NCBI GenBank assembly: GCA_903820505.1
Contig: CAIJHQ010000068.1
Location: 24,001 to 65,726 of the forward strand
Direction of reading: 5' to 3'
Length of the DNA: 41,726 bases
From: Candidatus Omnitrophota bacterium
GTDB taxonomy: Bacteria; Omnitrophota; Omnitrophia; Omnitrophales; Aquincolibacteriaceae
Shown piece by piece: positions 1-8,878 of this stretch (position 1 is its first letter; every line of letters begins with the position of its first letter). The position numbers were made by a program, and so were the translations under genes. The notes beneath the pieces are model-generated. The model was given only the letters and a program-made list of their open reading frames with translations, was not told the DNA's origin and ran no database searches.

Positions 1-3000
1 CCGGTAAAGGCGCTCAAAGCGATCGCGAACGGAGACTTGGGCGAGCACCTGCCTCCGAGTTGGAGAGCCGTGGCCGCCAACGTGTTGGACCACCATATTC
101 GCGGGAAACCGACACCGACGGGAATAACAGGCGCGGATGTGGTGGGGTACCACAAAAAACTAGTGGATTATCATAAGCGCACGGGAAATGGAGAACTCTT
201 GCCGGGTTCGGGCAGTGTTGCAAAACAGCTTCCGACCGGGAAATCCGTCACCAACCGCTCGGAAATGCGAGCCCCGTTAAAAGAGGAAGGGCTCAAGGAA
301 TACACCATTGTTAGTCGCCAGATGGAGGCCGGGCTTGATCGCGGTATTCTGGAAGCGCTCAATAAACGGCTGAGTCATCATTTTCAGGGTATGGGGAGCA
401 TGATCCGGCGTTACGTAGGGCTGGTGGCTCAAACGACGCTGACCGGCGGACTGGGAGCTTTGATGCACGACCTTTTCCCGGCCTGGGGCCAAAATTTAGG
501 GGACCAGAACAAGGAGCAGAAGGACATCATCGCCGTCAATGTGATCTATGACAGGATCAAAGGACAGCAATATGCCAAGTATCTCCCGGATGAAGTTCGC
601 CAGGGAAAAGTGACCCTGGGGGATTATTTGCGCAGCGTTCTGAAGGCCGATAAAAGCCTGGAGTTTTCGTTTGAACTGGAGATCGGTGATGATTTTCGGA
701 ATAAGGCCGCCGCGGAAAGGGCCTGGGCAGAGCAGCACGGGAGCGAAGAGTACAAAGACTTGGCCCGGAAAGTGGAGAGCATCGTCAGCAAGAATATCCG
801 GGTGGATGTTTATCCCACAAAGACACACTTCAATCGGGTCTCGAACTATTACATCGATGCCTATTTTTATGATAAGGAAGGGAAAAAAATCCGTGTCTTT
901 GACGAAGTTTATCCTGATGCTCCGCGCGACCATCCGGATCTTTGGCGGGATGTTCACATGGCAGTGTATGGTTGGGCGACCCAGCATTTGGCGCGGAAGC
1001 TTCAGCAAAAGGGCGTTGTTAAGAGCAAGATCTTATTCGTGGATAACGAAGTGTTCGCCAGCACGCCGACACCGATGTTTCCTGACGCCATTCATCATCA
1101 CATTAACCACACGGTTTTTCGTCCCGGTCTTTATATGCCCAATGAAGCGTCCTATGAGATGATGGGATATCCCGAAACCCAGCGGAAATATATCGTCAAG
1201 AACGGAAAGATCGACGTCGTGGGTGCTCTGGGGAGCTCTTCCCGTTTGATCACGGGCGTCGCGCTTTATGAGCACACGAGGGTTTTGGCCGAAGATATTA
1301 TGGCCGGACATACCCATAAGCTGAAGAGTTTTAACGAGAATGAGATCCGCAATACGAACGGCGTCCTGCTTGAACAATGGCAGTCGTCTCTTTTACGGGA
1401 CTTGATCGGCCAGTACAAACAGCAGATATACAAGGAACAGAAAGACACAGTCCCGGGGAGAATATCAGACAGGCAATTTTTTGAACTAATAAGCTCTTTT
1501 TCGCATAAGGAGGCTTTGGAATCGTTCAAGCAGAAGGCTGAATTTGCGAAAGCGGTCGGGATCATGGGGCTCCTTCTGTGGCTCAAGGAAGATCAGAATT
1601 CTGCCGCATGGATCGATGAAGTTTTGACGGATTACGAGAAAAAGTTCGCCATGGAAAAAACCGGCGGTCAGGAACTCGCCGGAAACTTTCGGAGAGCGGT
1701 TGAGGCGGCCATAAAAGATCCCGAGACATGGAAGGACCTGCGTTCGAGGAAAGACCTTGTTTTTCTCAAGGAACTTCTTTTAAAAAATCCTATCGTTGCC
1801 AATGTTCGCCGCCAGGTGTCTTACAAGGGGCCGGATAAATGGACCGAGATCCTTGAGAAATTGAAGAGCGATCCTCAGGCTCTGGCGGAGTTCAAGAGGC
1901 GAGCTCCGCGGGTGATCATCGGCGGGAGGGAGTTTGGAGAAGAGGCCCACTGGATGTTCTTAAAGATACAGGCTCTCGTCGGAGAACTGGGGTTGCGGGA
2001 CAGGATCGCCACGATCGAAGACTACAATTTTTATATCGCACCGATCATTTTTAACGGTATTTCGGGTGCCGTCATGCTTTCCGACGAAAAGCTGGAGGCC
2101 TCCGCGACCAGCATGATGAAAGCCATGACCAACATGGCGGCGCTCGTCGGCGTTTGGGGAGGCGCGGACCCGGAACTTTTTACGATTATTGGAACGAGGA
2201 CCGGGAGCGAAAAGGACGTTTTTGAGGACAACATCACGCACGACCATCTTGCGAAACAACTGAAAGAAAAAAAATGGAAGATCGCCAACGGATTTTTCGT
2301 TGCCTACAGTGAAGACGAGCGAAGCTCTCAGGAAGGGGGCGGGCGACGGCCTTCCGCGGTATCTCTCTTGAAAGCCCTTTATGGCCTGAATAAAGCCTAT
2401 CAGGATCCTTCTAGGCGTCGCGATCTGCAGTTTGCCGTTCTTCAGTCCACTCCTAAAGTAGACATGGCGAACGGACAGGCCGTGGCCCACAAAGTGTTGT
2501 GGGAGAGGGCCATCCAGACGGTCAAAGAGGAAAACGAGCTTTTTAATAGGATAGAGATTTCTTATGACGATGCCAAAAAACTTTTTGAAAAATCCCTTGC
2601 CCACGAAGGACAGCCGGAGTTTTATTGGCAGGCAACGACCCAGGAAGCCCGGAACATTCTTGGCCTGTTGGGATTCGTTGAAGGGTTCCGTTATCTTCGC
2701 GGGAAGGGCCGGGAGGGTTACAACAGCATTGCGTACCACGCAACACAAGGGGTGGAAGGGGACATTTTCGGCTATCTGAACGAATTTTTCGAGGGATTTG
2801 ATACGACGCTGACCCCTGTGATTCAAAAGATACGGGAACTTGCCCAATCAGCGCAAGAGACCGAGGTGGAACAGGAGAAAGTTCAAGTGAATCTGGAAGC
2901 CCTGGAGATCGTCGACCGGTTGGTCGTCGAAGCTTCGTTCCTTCTTCTTAAACACTACATCAAGACGAAGGATACAAAAACGGAAGACCTTTTGGCGAAT

Positions 3001-6000
3001 CCCGCTGTGCGCCAAAACATAGCGGTTTATTTGGAACAACGCGCGTTCCCCTTTAGATCGATCGCGAAAAAGATCCGTGGGTATTCCGTGGAGATAGACG
3101 GCCGGAAATATCTCGTGGCGCTGAACCTCGGAGAGTATGGCTTCTTGGGATCGGAGGGTGTGAAGGCATGGGGCGCCTTTTACGGCCGCGGGGCTTTAGA
3201 AAATCTCGTGGGCAGCCTGGATGATACCCGCATGTACCAGATCGTCGACGTCGTCTCCGGAAGGAGTTACGGGAAGTATCCTCTGTGGAAAATGGCGGAG
3301 TCGATCCCGGCAGGAGTTCCGGCCGTCGGCATCCAGGTTTTGACACTGGAGGATCTGAACGAGAGGGCCGAGGAACAAGAAGTCGCACTCGGGAAAGATG
3401 TCGTGGACTATCTTGAGGCCCTTACGGGCGGTCGCTTTGTGAGCGAGGGGCAACCGATCACGCAGCTTCTTTTTCAAAAGGTCAGAGGCGGTGTCGGGAA
3501 CGATGAAAAAATGGCGCGTTTATTGAAAGGCGTGACTGGTCTTTCCCGTGAAAAGGCGATCGGAAAATTCGGAGAAAGGGGGATTCCTCCCGTCATGGCG
3601 TTCGTTGCGGTCCTGTCCCCCGGCCGTTTCGAGAAATTGAAGGATTGGAACGAGGAAGTTTATACGGCACTCCTTGGAGTGCTTCATCAACCGCGTTTCG
3701 AAAATCTTTTCAAGCAGGGCGAGATCTGGTTCCACCATGTGGACCGCGAAAGCGCGATGGTCATTTCAAGGAGTTTGCCTGACAGAACGGTGTTCGTGCC
3801 GATCCATTTTGCGGGAACCCCTTTCCGTTCAAGCGACGGCAAGGCGTGGTTCCGTATTCTGGATACCGGTCACCTGGGCGCCCATGTTTTCGAAGAGGAA
3901 CAGCAGTACAGGATCCGCAACGTCCTTGCGAATGAGACCTATCCGCTCGAACACTTAGTGGAAAAACTTTCTACCGAAAAATGGTCAATAGGAATTCCCG
4001 TTGAGAAGCCGCAAGACCCTGATGTTTTTCAAGAACCTCTCTACCGTTTTCAAATTCTAGAAATGGTCCCTGCCCCTTCTGACGCGGCACAACCTCCGGA
4101 GACAAAACAGGAAGAGCCGGCGCAGCGCTCCGAAATTCGCCGGATGATGAAGACCGCTGCTTCAGGTATGAACGCAGTAGGCGCGGAAGCCGTGTTCGCC
4201 GCACGCATCCGTTCGGGGACACAGGAGGAAGGGCCGGTCAAACGGTCGGAGTTGCGTGCGGAGAACGCCTGGCCGCAGCACGAAGCTCAAAAAATCGCAG
4301 TCATCGGTACGGGTTTTGTCGGCGCAACTAAGAGCATTCTGCTCGTTACTGATTGGGGGCACGATGTGGCCGCTGTAGATATTCAGCCCAAGATTGTTGA
4401 GAAGCTTTCTAAAGGGGAGTTGACATTTCACGCTCCGGACCTTCAAGAGCTTTTGACCGAAGGGCTCGGGACTGGAAAACTTAAATTCACCACTAGTTAC
4501 AAAGAAGCGATCGAAGGGCGGGAGATTATTTTTCTGGCGGTCCAAACACCTCAAAGCGATTCAGGCCATGCGAACATCCAATACTTGAAAGATTCCGTCC
4601 GGGAGATCGCGAAACTTGTCCATCCCGGGGAATCCAAGATCATTGTCGGGAAAAGTACGGCACCACCACGGGACACGGTTAACGCATTAAAAAACGTTGT
4701 TTCAGAGGAATTCCGGCGGCGTGAGGCCGCCGGAGAGGACCTTCGGGGTGCCGTGATCCATTTTGCGTGGGAGCCGGAATTTTTACGTGAGGGTAAGGAA
4801 GTTGAAGATGATCGCGGAGAAGCGGGACGCATTGTGATCGGCGTTGATGATCTGGAGGTTGGCCTGAAGATTGCGGCGCTTTACGCTAATCCCAATCCTG
4901 ATGAGAAGCATAAGCGCAAACAAGTACCGATCATTATCACAGACTTGACGAGCGCCCCCCTCGTAAAGTATGCCGCCAACGGGTATCGCGGTATGAAAAT
5001 CTCTTTTATCAACTTCATCAGCTGGCTTACGGAGGCCCTGGGTCTTGATATCGGGAAGGTCGCCTACGACATGGCGACACAAAAAGATTCTGGGAAAGAG
5101 GATAGTCGCATCGGCCGGGCGTTCCTGTGCGCCGGCCTTGGATTCGGGGGATCCTGTTTCCCGAAGGACCTGGCGGCGGCGGTCCAGATCTCACGCGGCC
5201 TCGGAGTGCTCCCCGGCCTCGTCCTCGATGCGCTTGCGGTGAACGAACTTCAGTGGAGACGTTTCACGGAAAAATTGGTCATTCCTTACCTTCAAAATGT
5301 CCAGGGGAAGACGATCGCGGTCCTGGGTGCCTCCTTCAAGCCCGGGACCGACGATATCCGGGAATCGCGCGCCGTCAAGCTGATCGACGTCCTATTGCGG
5401 CGCGGCGCCAAGATCCGCGTCTATGATCCGGTGGCCGTGGGACGCCTTCGGGACCCGAAGACGGGGCCTTTCAAGGACGACACCGCGATCGAATTTTTTG
5501 CGGACCCGGTGCGGCTCAACACCATGCTGGAGGACGCGGATGCGGTGATCCTCGCGACGGAATGGCCTGATTTCGCCCGGATCGACTTTGGAAGTCTCCG
5601 CAACTGGTTCATAAGCAACGGAAAGAAGTTGCCCCCGATCTTTGACGGCCGTAATTTTTTCGACGAAACAAAACTGAACAGTCCTGAAGCGATATCATTG
5701 CTAATGAGCCAGCTGAAACAGGAAACGCCCGATTTGAAAGAGGAGAGTTTGAAATTTCCTTATTTCAATATCGGCCACGGAAAGACGCTCGGCAAGGCTT
5801 CGGCGGTACCGCACGACGAGTTCGTGGAACGCGTCAGGGAGTCATTCTTGGCCTTGCGTATTTCCTATATCAACATGATCGCGGAGATCGCCGAACGCGT
5901 GGGGGCGAACATCCGTGATGTGACGCACGGTCTGGGACTGGATTTCGTGGTGGGGGTGGAATATCTCGCGCCCGGGATCGGCTGGGGCGGCAATAAATTG

Positions 6001-7878
6001 AGCATGGCGCTCGAGACATTGGAAGGGTACGTGGCGCGGTATCTGCCGGAAGAGCTTCTTCAGGAATTTCAGAAGATTCGTCAGGACATCCAGCAAAAAT
6101 TTGAATTTCCGCCGGAGACCGGCCAAAAGGAAAAAACCCCTGTCCCTTTTATTACCACGGTTAAAAAGATCAACGATCAGCAGGTCGGACTTTACATCGA
6201 GAAAGCGAAAAAAGCCGCCGGCGGTCTCCGCGGCAAAAAGGTCGCTGTTTTGGGACTTGCCTATAAACCCGGAGAGTACACGACCTACGGGTCGCGGTCC
6301 ATGACCTTGATCGAAGCGTTGCTGAAAGAAGGGGCGATTGTCCACGCGACTGACGTTGACAGACAGGCTGTGGTGAATGCCCGGCGCGAACTGGGCGAAG
6401 AAAATGGGAGGCTGAAATTTTTCTCGGAGGCCAAGTCCGCGCAGGAGAACGCTCGCGAAGCCGTGCGAGGCACCGAGATACAGTTCCTCGTGACGGCCTC
6501 TCCCGCTTTCGCGGAGGTCAAATCCATTTTCTTTGATGAAAACGGGCAACAGGTCGCAAAAATTCCCATGGTTGTGGACGGGAGGAACTTCTATGGCTCG
6601 GAGGTGAAAGAATTCGGCATCGAGCTCGTTGCAGTGGGGGTCCCATTGAGCGCTTTCCTGGGCGCGGCAGTTGCGCGGAGGCAGGCCCTGGACGCCCTCA
6701 AAGAAGCGGTTTCATTTTCCGAAAAGAACGTCCGGGTCCACCCATTGGAGGACGGCCGCATTCTCGCGAGCCTGAAGGTCTGGATCGATCGTCAAAGATT
6801 CGATGAGATCAACATTTTCTCCCATTTCGGGTTTTATGAGGGGGACGAAAGTCCCTGGCAGGATCAAATGGTTGACCCGATGGAGATCAGGTTGTTGAGT
6901 GAGAGCCAGGGATGGGGAGAATATGAGATCACGACGGTCATTGATCCGACGAAGTCGCTTCCTGGAAAAAGCGGAAAGATGGGGATCGCGTTTTTTGTGA
7001 CGCCCAAAACGGTTTCTTCCCAAGCGGCGGACTTTTTCGAAACAAGATTCTATGCGGGAAAGCAAAGTGTTCTTGATGGCCAGATTGAGATTAAAAAGAG
7101 AGCCGTTGCGAGTTCCGACGCCGAAGCGCGATCGGAAATGCGGGCCGCTTCTGCGGTGCCGATTACGAACTTTGAACAGTTCATTAACGAGAACGCGCTC
7201 CTTGGCGGCGGGAATTTGCAGGGGTTCAGCGGTGTGACGAAAAATATCACGGACGGGATCTGGTCGCTTACGGCGCACACTTTTAATGCGGTAAATCTTG
7301 TGGCCGTCTTCTTCGGGGGAACCACTGCGCCGGCAGGAAATGTGCCGGCGGTCGCCGCACAAGCGCAAACGGTTCTTGAGAAGTTCCGATTTGCCGCGGC
7401 GCTGCAGTCTCTCGGGATCAAATCTATTGCGCCTTCCGACGCTTTTGTTCTCGGTAAGGACCTGGCGTTCAGGGACGGGGCTCTGGCTGTGATGCGGAAG
7501 ATCTTCGGAGACGTTCCCGTCGTCATTCTTGCTTCCGAACGGTCCCTCAGCGGGGATGAACGCAAACTTTTCCAGGAGGTCAACCGGCAACTTGTGGGCG
7601 CCGGCCGTCCCGGGATCCGGATGGTTTCTTCGCTGGAAGAAGCCCGGAAAGTTCTTGCTCCGGAGGAGGTCAACGGGCGCCGTGCAGCTGCCTTCTTGCA
7701 GCTGAAAGCCATGGCGAACGTCAGCGAAGCTTCCGCGGTGATGCTGAAGCAGCAATTGGGGGACAACGCGATCCTTGTGACGTCCAAACGGTTCCGCACA
7801 TTCCTTGAGCTGGCGGGCGTTAGGGCATTCGTGGAAAGCATGCAGCACGCTTTTTTTGCGACCGCGAAAAGCGCCTAA
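1..7878 (+). CDS. Giant modular protein (5' end missing): GT35 phosphorylase-like + UDP-glucose dehydrogenase + degenerate dehydrogenase
   Basis: The frame is open from base 1 to the TAA at 7876-7878, so at least 2625 codons with the start outside the window; the TTG at 37 is only an internal codon. Modules by nucleotide position: linker ending in RSEMR (256-270); alpha-glucan phosphorylase (GT35)-like module, about 290-2300, with a GGLG segment near 445, a VRR..SYK phosphate-site motif (1804-1827) and EASATSMMK, whose Lys (2119-2121) matches the PLP lysine of glycogen phosphorylase; helical region, then two beta-rich segments (about 3040-3360 and 3720-4060) loosely like C-terminal domains of GH13 enzymes; RSEIR (4126-4140) and RSELR (4243-4257); full UDP-glucose 6-dehydrogenase, about 4288-5690, with GTGFVG (4306-4323), WEPEFLREG, catalytic Lys and Asn (4966-4968, 4978-4980) and catalytic Cys in GGSCFPKD (5155-5157); a second UGDH-like half, about 5755-6650, without those residues; beta-rich segment 6720-7080; RSEMR (7129-7143); unrecognised C-terminal module. 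No signal peptide or membrane span seen in the visible part. Dehydrogenase call is strong, GT35 call moderate. Confidence 0.85.
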   Translation, partial: PVKALKAIANGDLGEHLPPSWRAVAANVLDHHIRGKPTPTGITGADVVGYHKKLVDYHKRTGNGELLPGSGSVAKQLPTGKSVTNRSEMRAPLKEEGLKEYTIVSRQMEAGLDRGILEALNKRLSHHFQGMGSMIRRYVGLVAQTTLTGGLGALMHDLFPAWGQNLGDQNKEQKDIIAVNVIYDRIKGQQYAKYLPDEVRQGKVTLGDYLRSVLKADKSLEFSFELEIGDDFRNKAAAERAWAEQHGSEEYKDLARKVESIVSKNIRVDVYPTKTHFNRVSNYYIDAYFYDKEGKKIRVFDEVYPDAPRDHPDLWRDVHMAVYGWATQHLARKLQQKGVVKSKILFVDNEVFASTPTPMFPDAIHHHINHTVFRPGLYMPNEASYEMMGYPETQRKYIVKNGKIDVVGALGSSSRLITGVALYEHTRVLAEDIMAGHTHKLKSFNENEIRNTNGVLLEQWQSSLLRDLIGQYKQQIYKEQKDTVPGRISDRQFFELISSFSHKEALESFKQKAEFAKAVGIMGLLLWLKEDQNSAAWIDEVLTDYEKKFAMEKTGGQELAGNFRRAVEAAIKDPETWKDLRSRKDLVFLKELLLKNPIVANVRRQVSYKGPDKWTEILEKLKSDPQALAEFKRRAPRVIIGGREFGEEAHWMFLKIQALVGELGLRDRIATIEDYNFYIAPIIFNGISGAVMLSDEKLEASATSMMKAMTNMAALVGVWGGADPELFTIIGTRTGSEKDVFEDNITHDHLAKQLKEKKWKIANGFFVAYSEDERSSQEGGGRRPSAVSLLKALYGLNKAYQDPSRRRDLQFAVLQSTPKVDMANGQAVAHKVLWERAIQTVKEENELFNRIEISYDDAKKLFEKSLAHEGQPEFYWQATTQEARNILGLLGFVEGFRYLRGKGREGYNSIAYHATQGVEGDIFGYLNEFFEGFDTTLTPVIQKIRELAQSAQETEVEQEKVQVNLEALEIVDRLVVEASFLLLKHYIKTKDTKTEDLLANPAVRQNIAVYLEQRAFPFRSIAKKIRGYSVEIDGRKYLVALNLGEYGFLGSEGVKAWGAFYGRGALENLVGSLDDTRMYQIVDVVSGRSYGKYPLWKMAESIPAGVPAVGIQVLTLEDLNERAEEQEVALGKDVVDYLEALTGGRFVSEGQPITQLLFQKVRGGVGNDEKMARLLKGVTGLSREKAIGKFGERGIPPVMAFVAVLSPGRFEKLKDWNEEVYTALLGVLHQPRFENLFKQGEIWFHHVDRESAMVISRSLPDRTVFVPIHFAGTPFRSSDGKAWFRILDTGHLGAHVFEEEQQYRIRNVLANETYPLEHLVEKLSTEKWSIGIPVEKPQDPDVFQEPLYRFQILEMVPAPSDAAQPPETKQEEPAQRSEIRRMMKTAASGMNAVGAEAVFAARIRSGTQEEGPVKRSELRAENAWPQHEAQKIAVIGTGFVGATKSILLVTDWGHDVAAVDIQPKIVEKLSKGELTFHAPDLQELLTEGLGTGKLKFTTSYKEAIEGREIIFLAVQTPQSDSGHANIQYLKDSVREIAKLVHPGESKIIVGKSTAPPRDTVNALKNVVSEEFRRREAAGEDLRGAVIHFAWEPEFLREGKEVEDDRGEAGRIVIGVDDLEVGLKIAALYANPNPDEKHKRKQVPIIITDLTSAPLVKYAANGYRGMKISFINFISWLTEALGLDIGKVAYDMATQKDSGKEDSRIGRAFLCAGLGFGGSCFPKDLAAAVQISRGLGVLPGLVLDALAVNELQWRRFTEKLVIPYLQNVQGKTIAVLGASFKPGTDDIRESRAVKLIDVLLRRGAKIRVYDPVAVGRLRDPKTGPFKDDTAIEFFADPVRLNTMLEDADAVILATEWPDFARIDFGSLRNWFISNGKKLPPIFDGRNFFDETKLNSPEAISLLMSQLKQETPDLKEESLKFPYFNIGHGKTLGKASAVPHDEFVERVRESFLALRISYINMIAEIAERVGANIRDVTHGLGLDFVVGVEYLAPGIGWGGNKLSMALETLEGYVARYLPEELLQEFQKIRQDIQQKFEFPPETGQKEKTPVPFITTVKKINDQQVGLYIEKAKKAAGGLRGKKVAVLGLAYKPGEYTTYGSRSMTLIEALLKEGAIVHATDVDRQAVVNARRELGEENGRLKFFSEAKSAQENAREAVRGTEIQFLVTASPAFAEVKSIFFDENGQQVAKIPMVVDGRNFYGSEVKEFGIELVAVGVPLSAFLGAAVARRQALDALKEAVSFSEKNVRVHPLEDGRILASLKVWIDRQRFDEINIFSHFGFYEGDESPWQDQMVDPMEIRLLSESQGWGEYEITTVIDPTKSLPGKSGKMGIAFFVTPKTVSSQAADFFETRFYAGKQSVLDGQIEIKKRAVASSDAEARSEMRAASAVPITNFEQFINENALLGGGNLQGFSGVTKNITDGIWSLTAHTFNAVNLVAVFFGGTTAPAGNVPAVAAQAQTVLEKFRFAAALQSLGIKSIAPSDAFVLGKDLAFRDGALAVMRKIFGDVPVVILASERSLSGDERKLFQEVNRQLVGAGRPGIRMVSSLEEARKVLAPEEVNGRRAAAFLQLKAMANVSEASAVMLKQQLGDNAILVTSKRFRTFLELAGVRAFVESMQHAFFATAKSA

Positions 7879-7928
7879 AAACTTTCCTGTGCCCGGATAT
7901 CTTCTTCAAAATTTTTCTATCTTCCCGA

Positions 7929-7957
7929 TTGACCCTGCGTTGTTTCTTGCCTAAGAT
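7929..7957 (+). promoter_or_regulatory. Sigma70-type promoter for the MqnA/MqnD-family gene
   Basis: TTGACC at 7929-7934 (5/6 to the -35 consensus), 17-base spacer, TAAGAT at 7952-7957 (4/6 to the -10). Transcription would begin near 7964, directly at the ATG at 7965, which has no Shine-Dalgarno in front of it. This suggests a leaderless or nearly leaderless message. Confidence 0.5.
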
Positions 7958-7964
7958 TGCCGCC

Positions 7965-8852
7965 ATGCCAAAAATCACTCCCCGGCTCATCCGGGTCGGC
8001 CACAGTCCTGACGCTGACGACGCCTTCATGTTCTACGCGCTCGCCAAAAAGAAGGTCCCGATGCGCGGGTTCGAGGTCGAGCACGTCATCGAAGACATCG
8101 AAAGCCTGAACCAGCGGGCGCTCCGCGGCGAACTCGAGGTCACGGCGGTTTCCTGCCACGCGTACGCTTATCTGGCGGACCGTTACGCGGTGATGCGGTC
8201 CGGAGCAAGCGTTGGCGATCAATACGGGCCGATCTTGGTACGGCGAACAGAGAACGGCGTACCGCGCAAGGACGGGAAAGCTAAGCTTAAAGTCGCGGTT
8301 CCAGGGAAATTGACAACGGCCTATCTGGCTCTCCAGTTATATGAAAAGCTCGAAAAAGGTTCGTCGCACTCCTTACTCCGCGCTCCCTGCGAAGTAATTT
8401 TCACGCCTTTTGATAGGATCTTTGATGCCGTACAAAGGAATGAAGCGGACCTCGGGCTCGTGATCCATGAAGGCCAGATCACCTACGCGGAACACGGTCT
8501 CGAAAAGGTTTTGGACCTTGGCGTGTGGTGGCACAAAAAGACAGGACTGCCGCTGCCTCTCGGCGTGGATATTATCCGCCGCGACCTTGGCGAAGATACG
8601 ATGAGATCCTTCGCCGGTCTGTTCAAAGAAAGCATCGAATATGCCTTGTCTCACCGTCCGGAAGCTTTAGAATATGCGCTCGGGTTCGGCCGCGGGATAT
8701 CGGAAGACCTGAACGACCGCTTCGTCGGGATGTATGTGAACGACCGCACGGTGGATATCGGCGGGGACGGCGAGGCGGGGTTCCGGCGGCTGATGGATGA
8801 GGCCCACCGGCATGGGATTATTCCGGGCAAAGTTCATTTGGAATTCATATAA
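7965..8852 (+). CDS. MqnA/MqnD-family protein (menaquinone biosynthesis-like / substrate-binding fold)
   Basis: 295 residues. The N-terminus RVGHSPDADDAFMFYAL and the following GFEVEHVIEDIESLN and ITAVS/CHAY-like segments match the COG2107 family, which contains 1,4-dihydroxy-6-naphthoate synthase (MqnD) of the futalosine menaquinone pathway and uncharacterised relatives with a periplasmic-binding-protein fold. No signal peptide, so probably cytoplasmic. The ATG at 7965 is preferred over the in-frame TTG at 7929 because the family N-terminus begins just after it and the upstream bases form a promoter. No other menaquinone gene lies nearby, so the substrate cannot be fixed from context; this 'SPDADDAF' subfamily differs from the 'SPCPNDTF' of classical MqnD. 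Family confident, exact reaction uncertain. Confidence 0.75.
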   Translation: MPKITPRLIRVGHSPDADDAFMFYALAKKKVPMRGFEVEHVIEDIESLNQRALRGELEVTAVSCHAYAYLADRYAVMRSGASVGDQYGPILVRRTENGVPRKDGKAKLKVAVPGKLTTAYLALQLYEKLEKGSSHSLLRAPCEVIFTPFDRIFDAVQRNEADLGLVIHEGQITYAEHGLEKVLDLGVWWHKKTGLPLPLGVDIIRRDLGEDTMRSFAGLFKESIEYALSHRPEALEYALGFGRGISEDLNDRFVGMYVNDRTVDIGGDGEAGFRRLMDEAHRHGIIPGKVHLEFI

Positions 8853-8878
8853 AAGAGTAAGCCGCACGAGGAGTTGTA

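Noticed and set aside
37-39. TTG at 37 as the start of the giant gene
   Set aside because: The frame is open upstream to base 1 with similar codon use, so the real start lies outside the window.
6712-7848. 378-codon minus-strand open frame under the giant gene
   Set aside because: Low-complexity Arg/His-rich translation with no family features; it is the mirror of a well-supported coding strand in GC-rich DNA.
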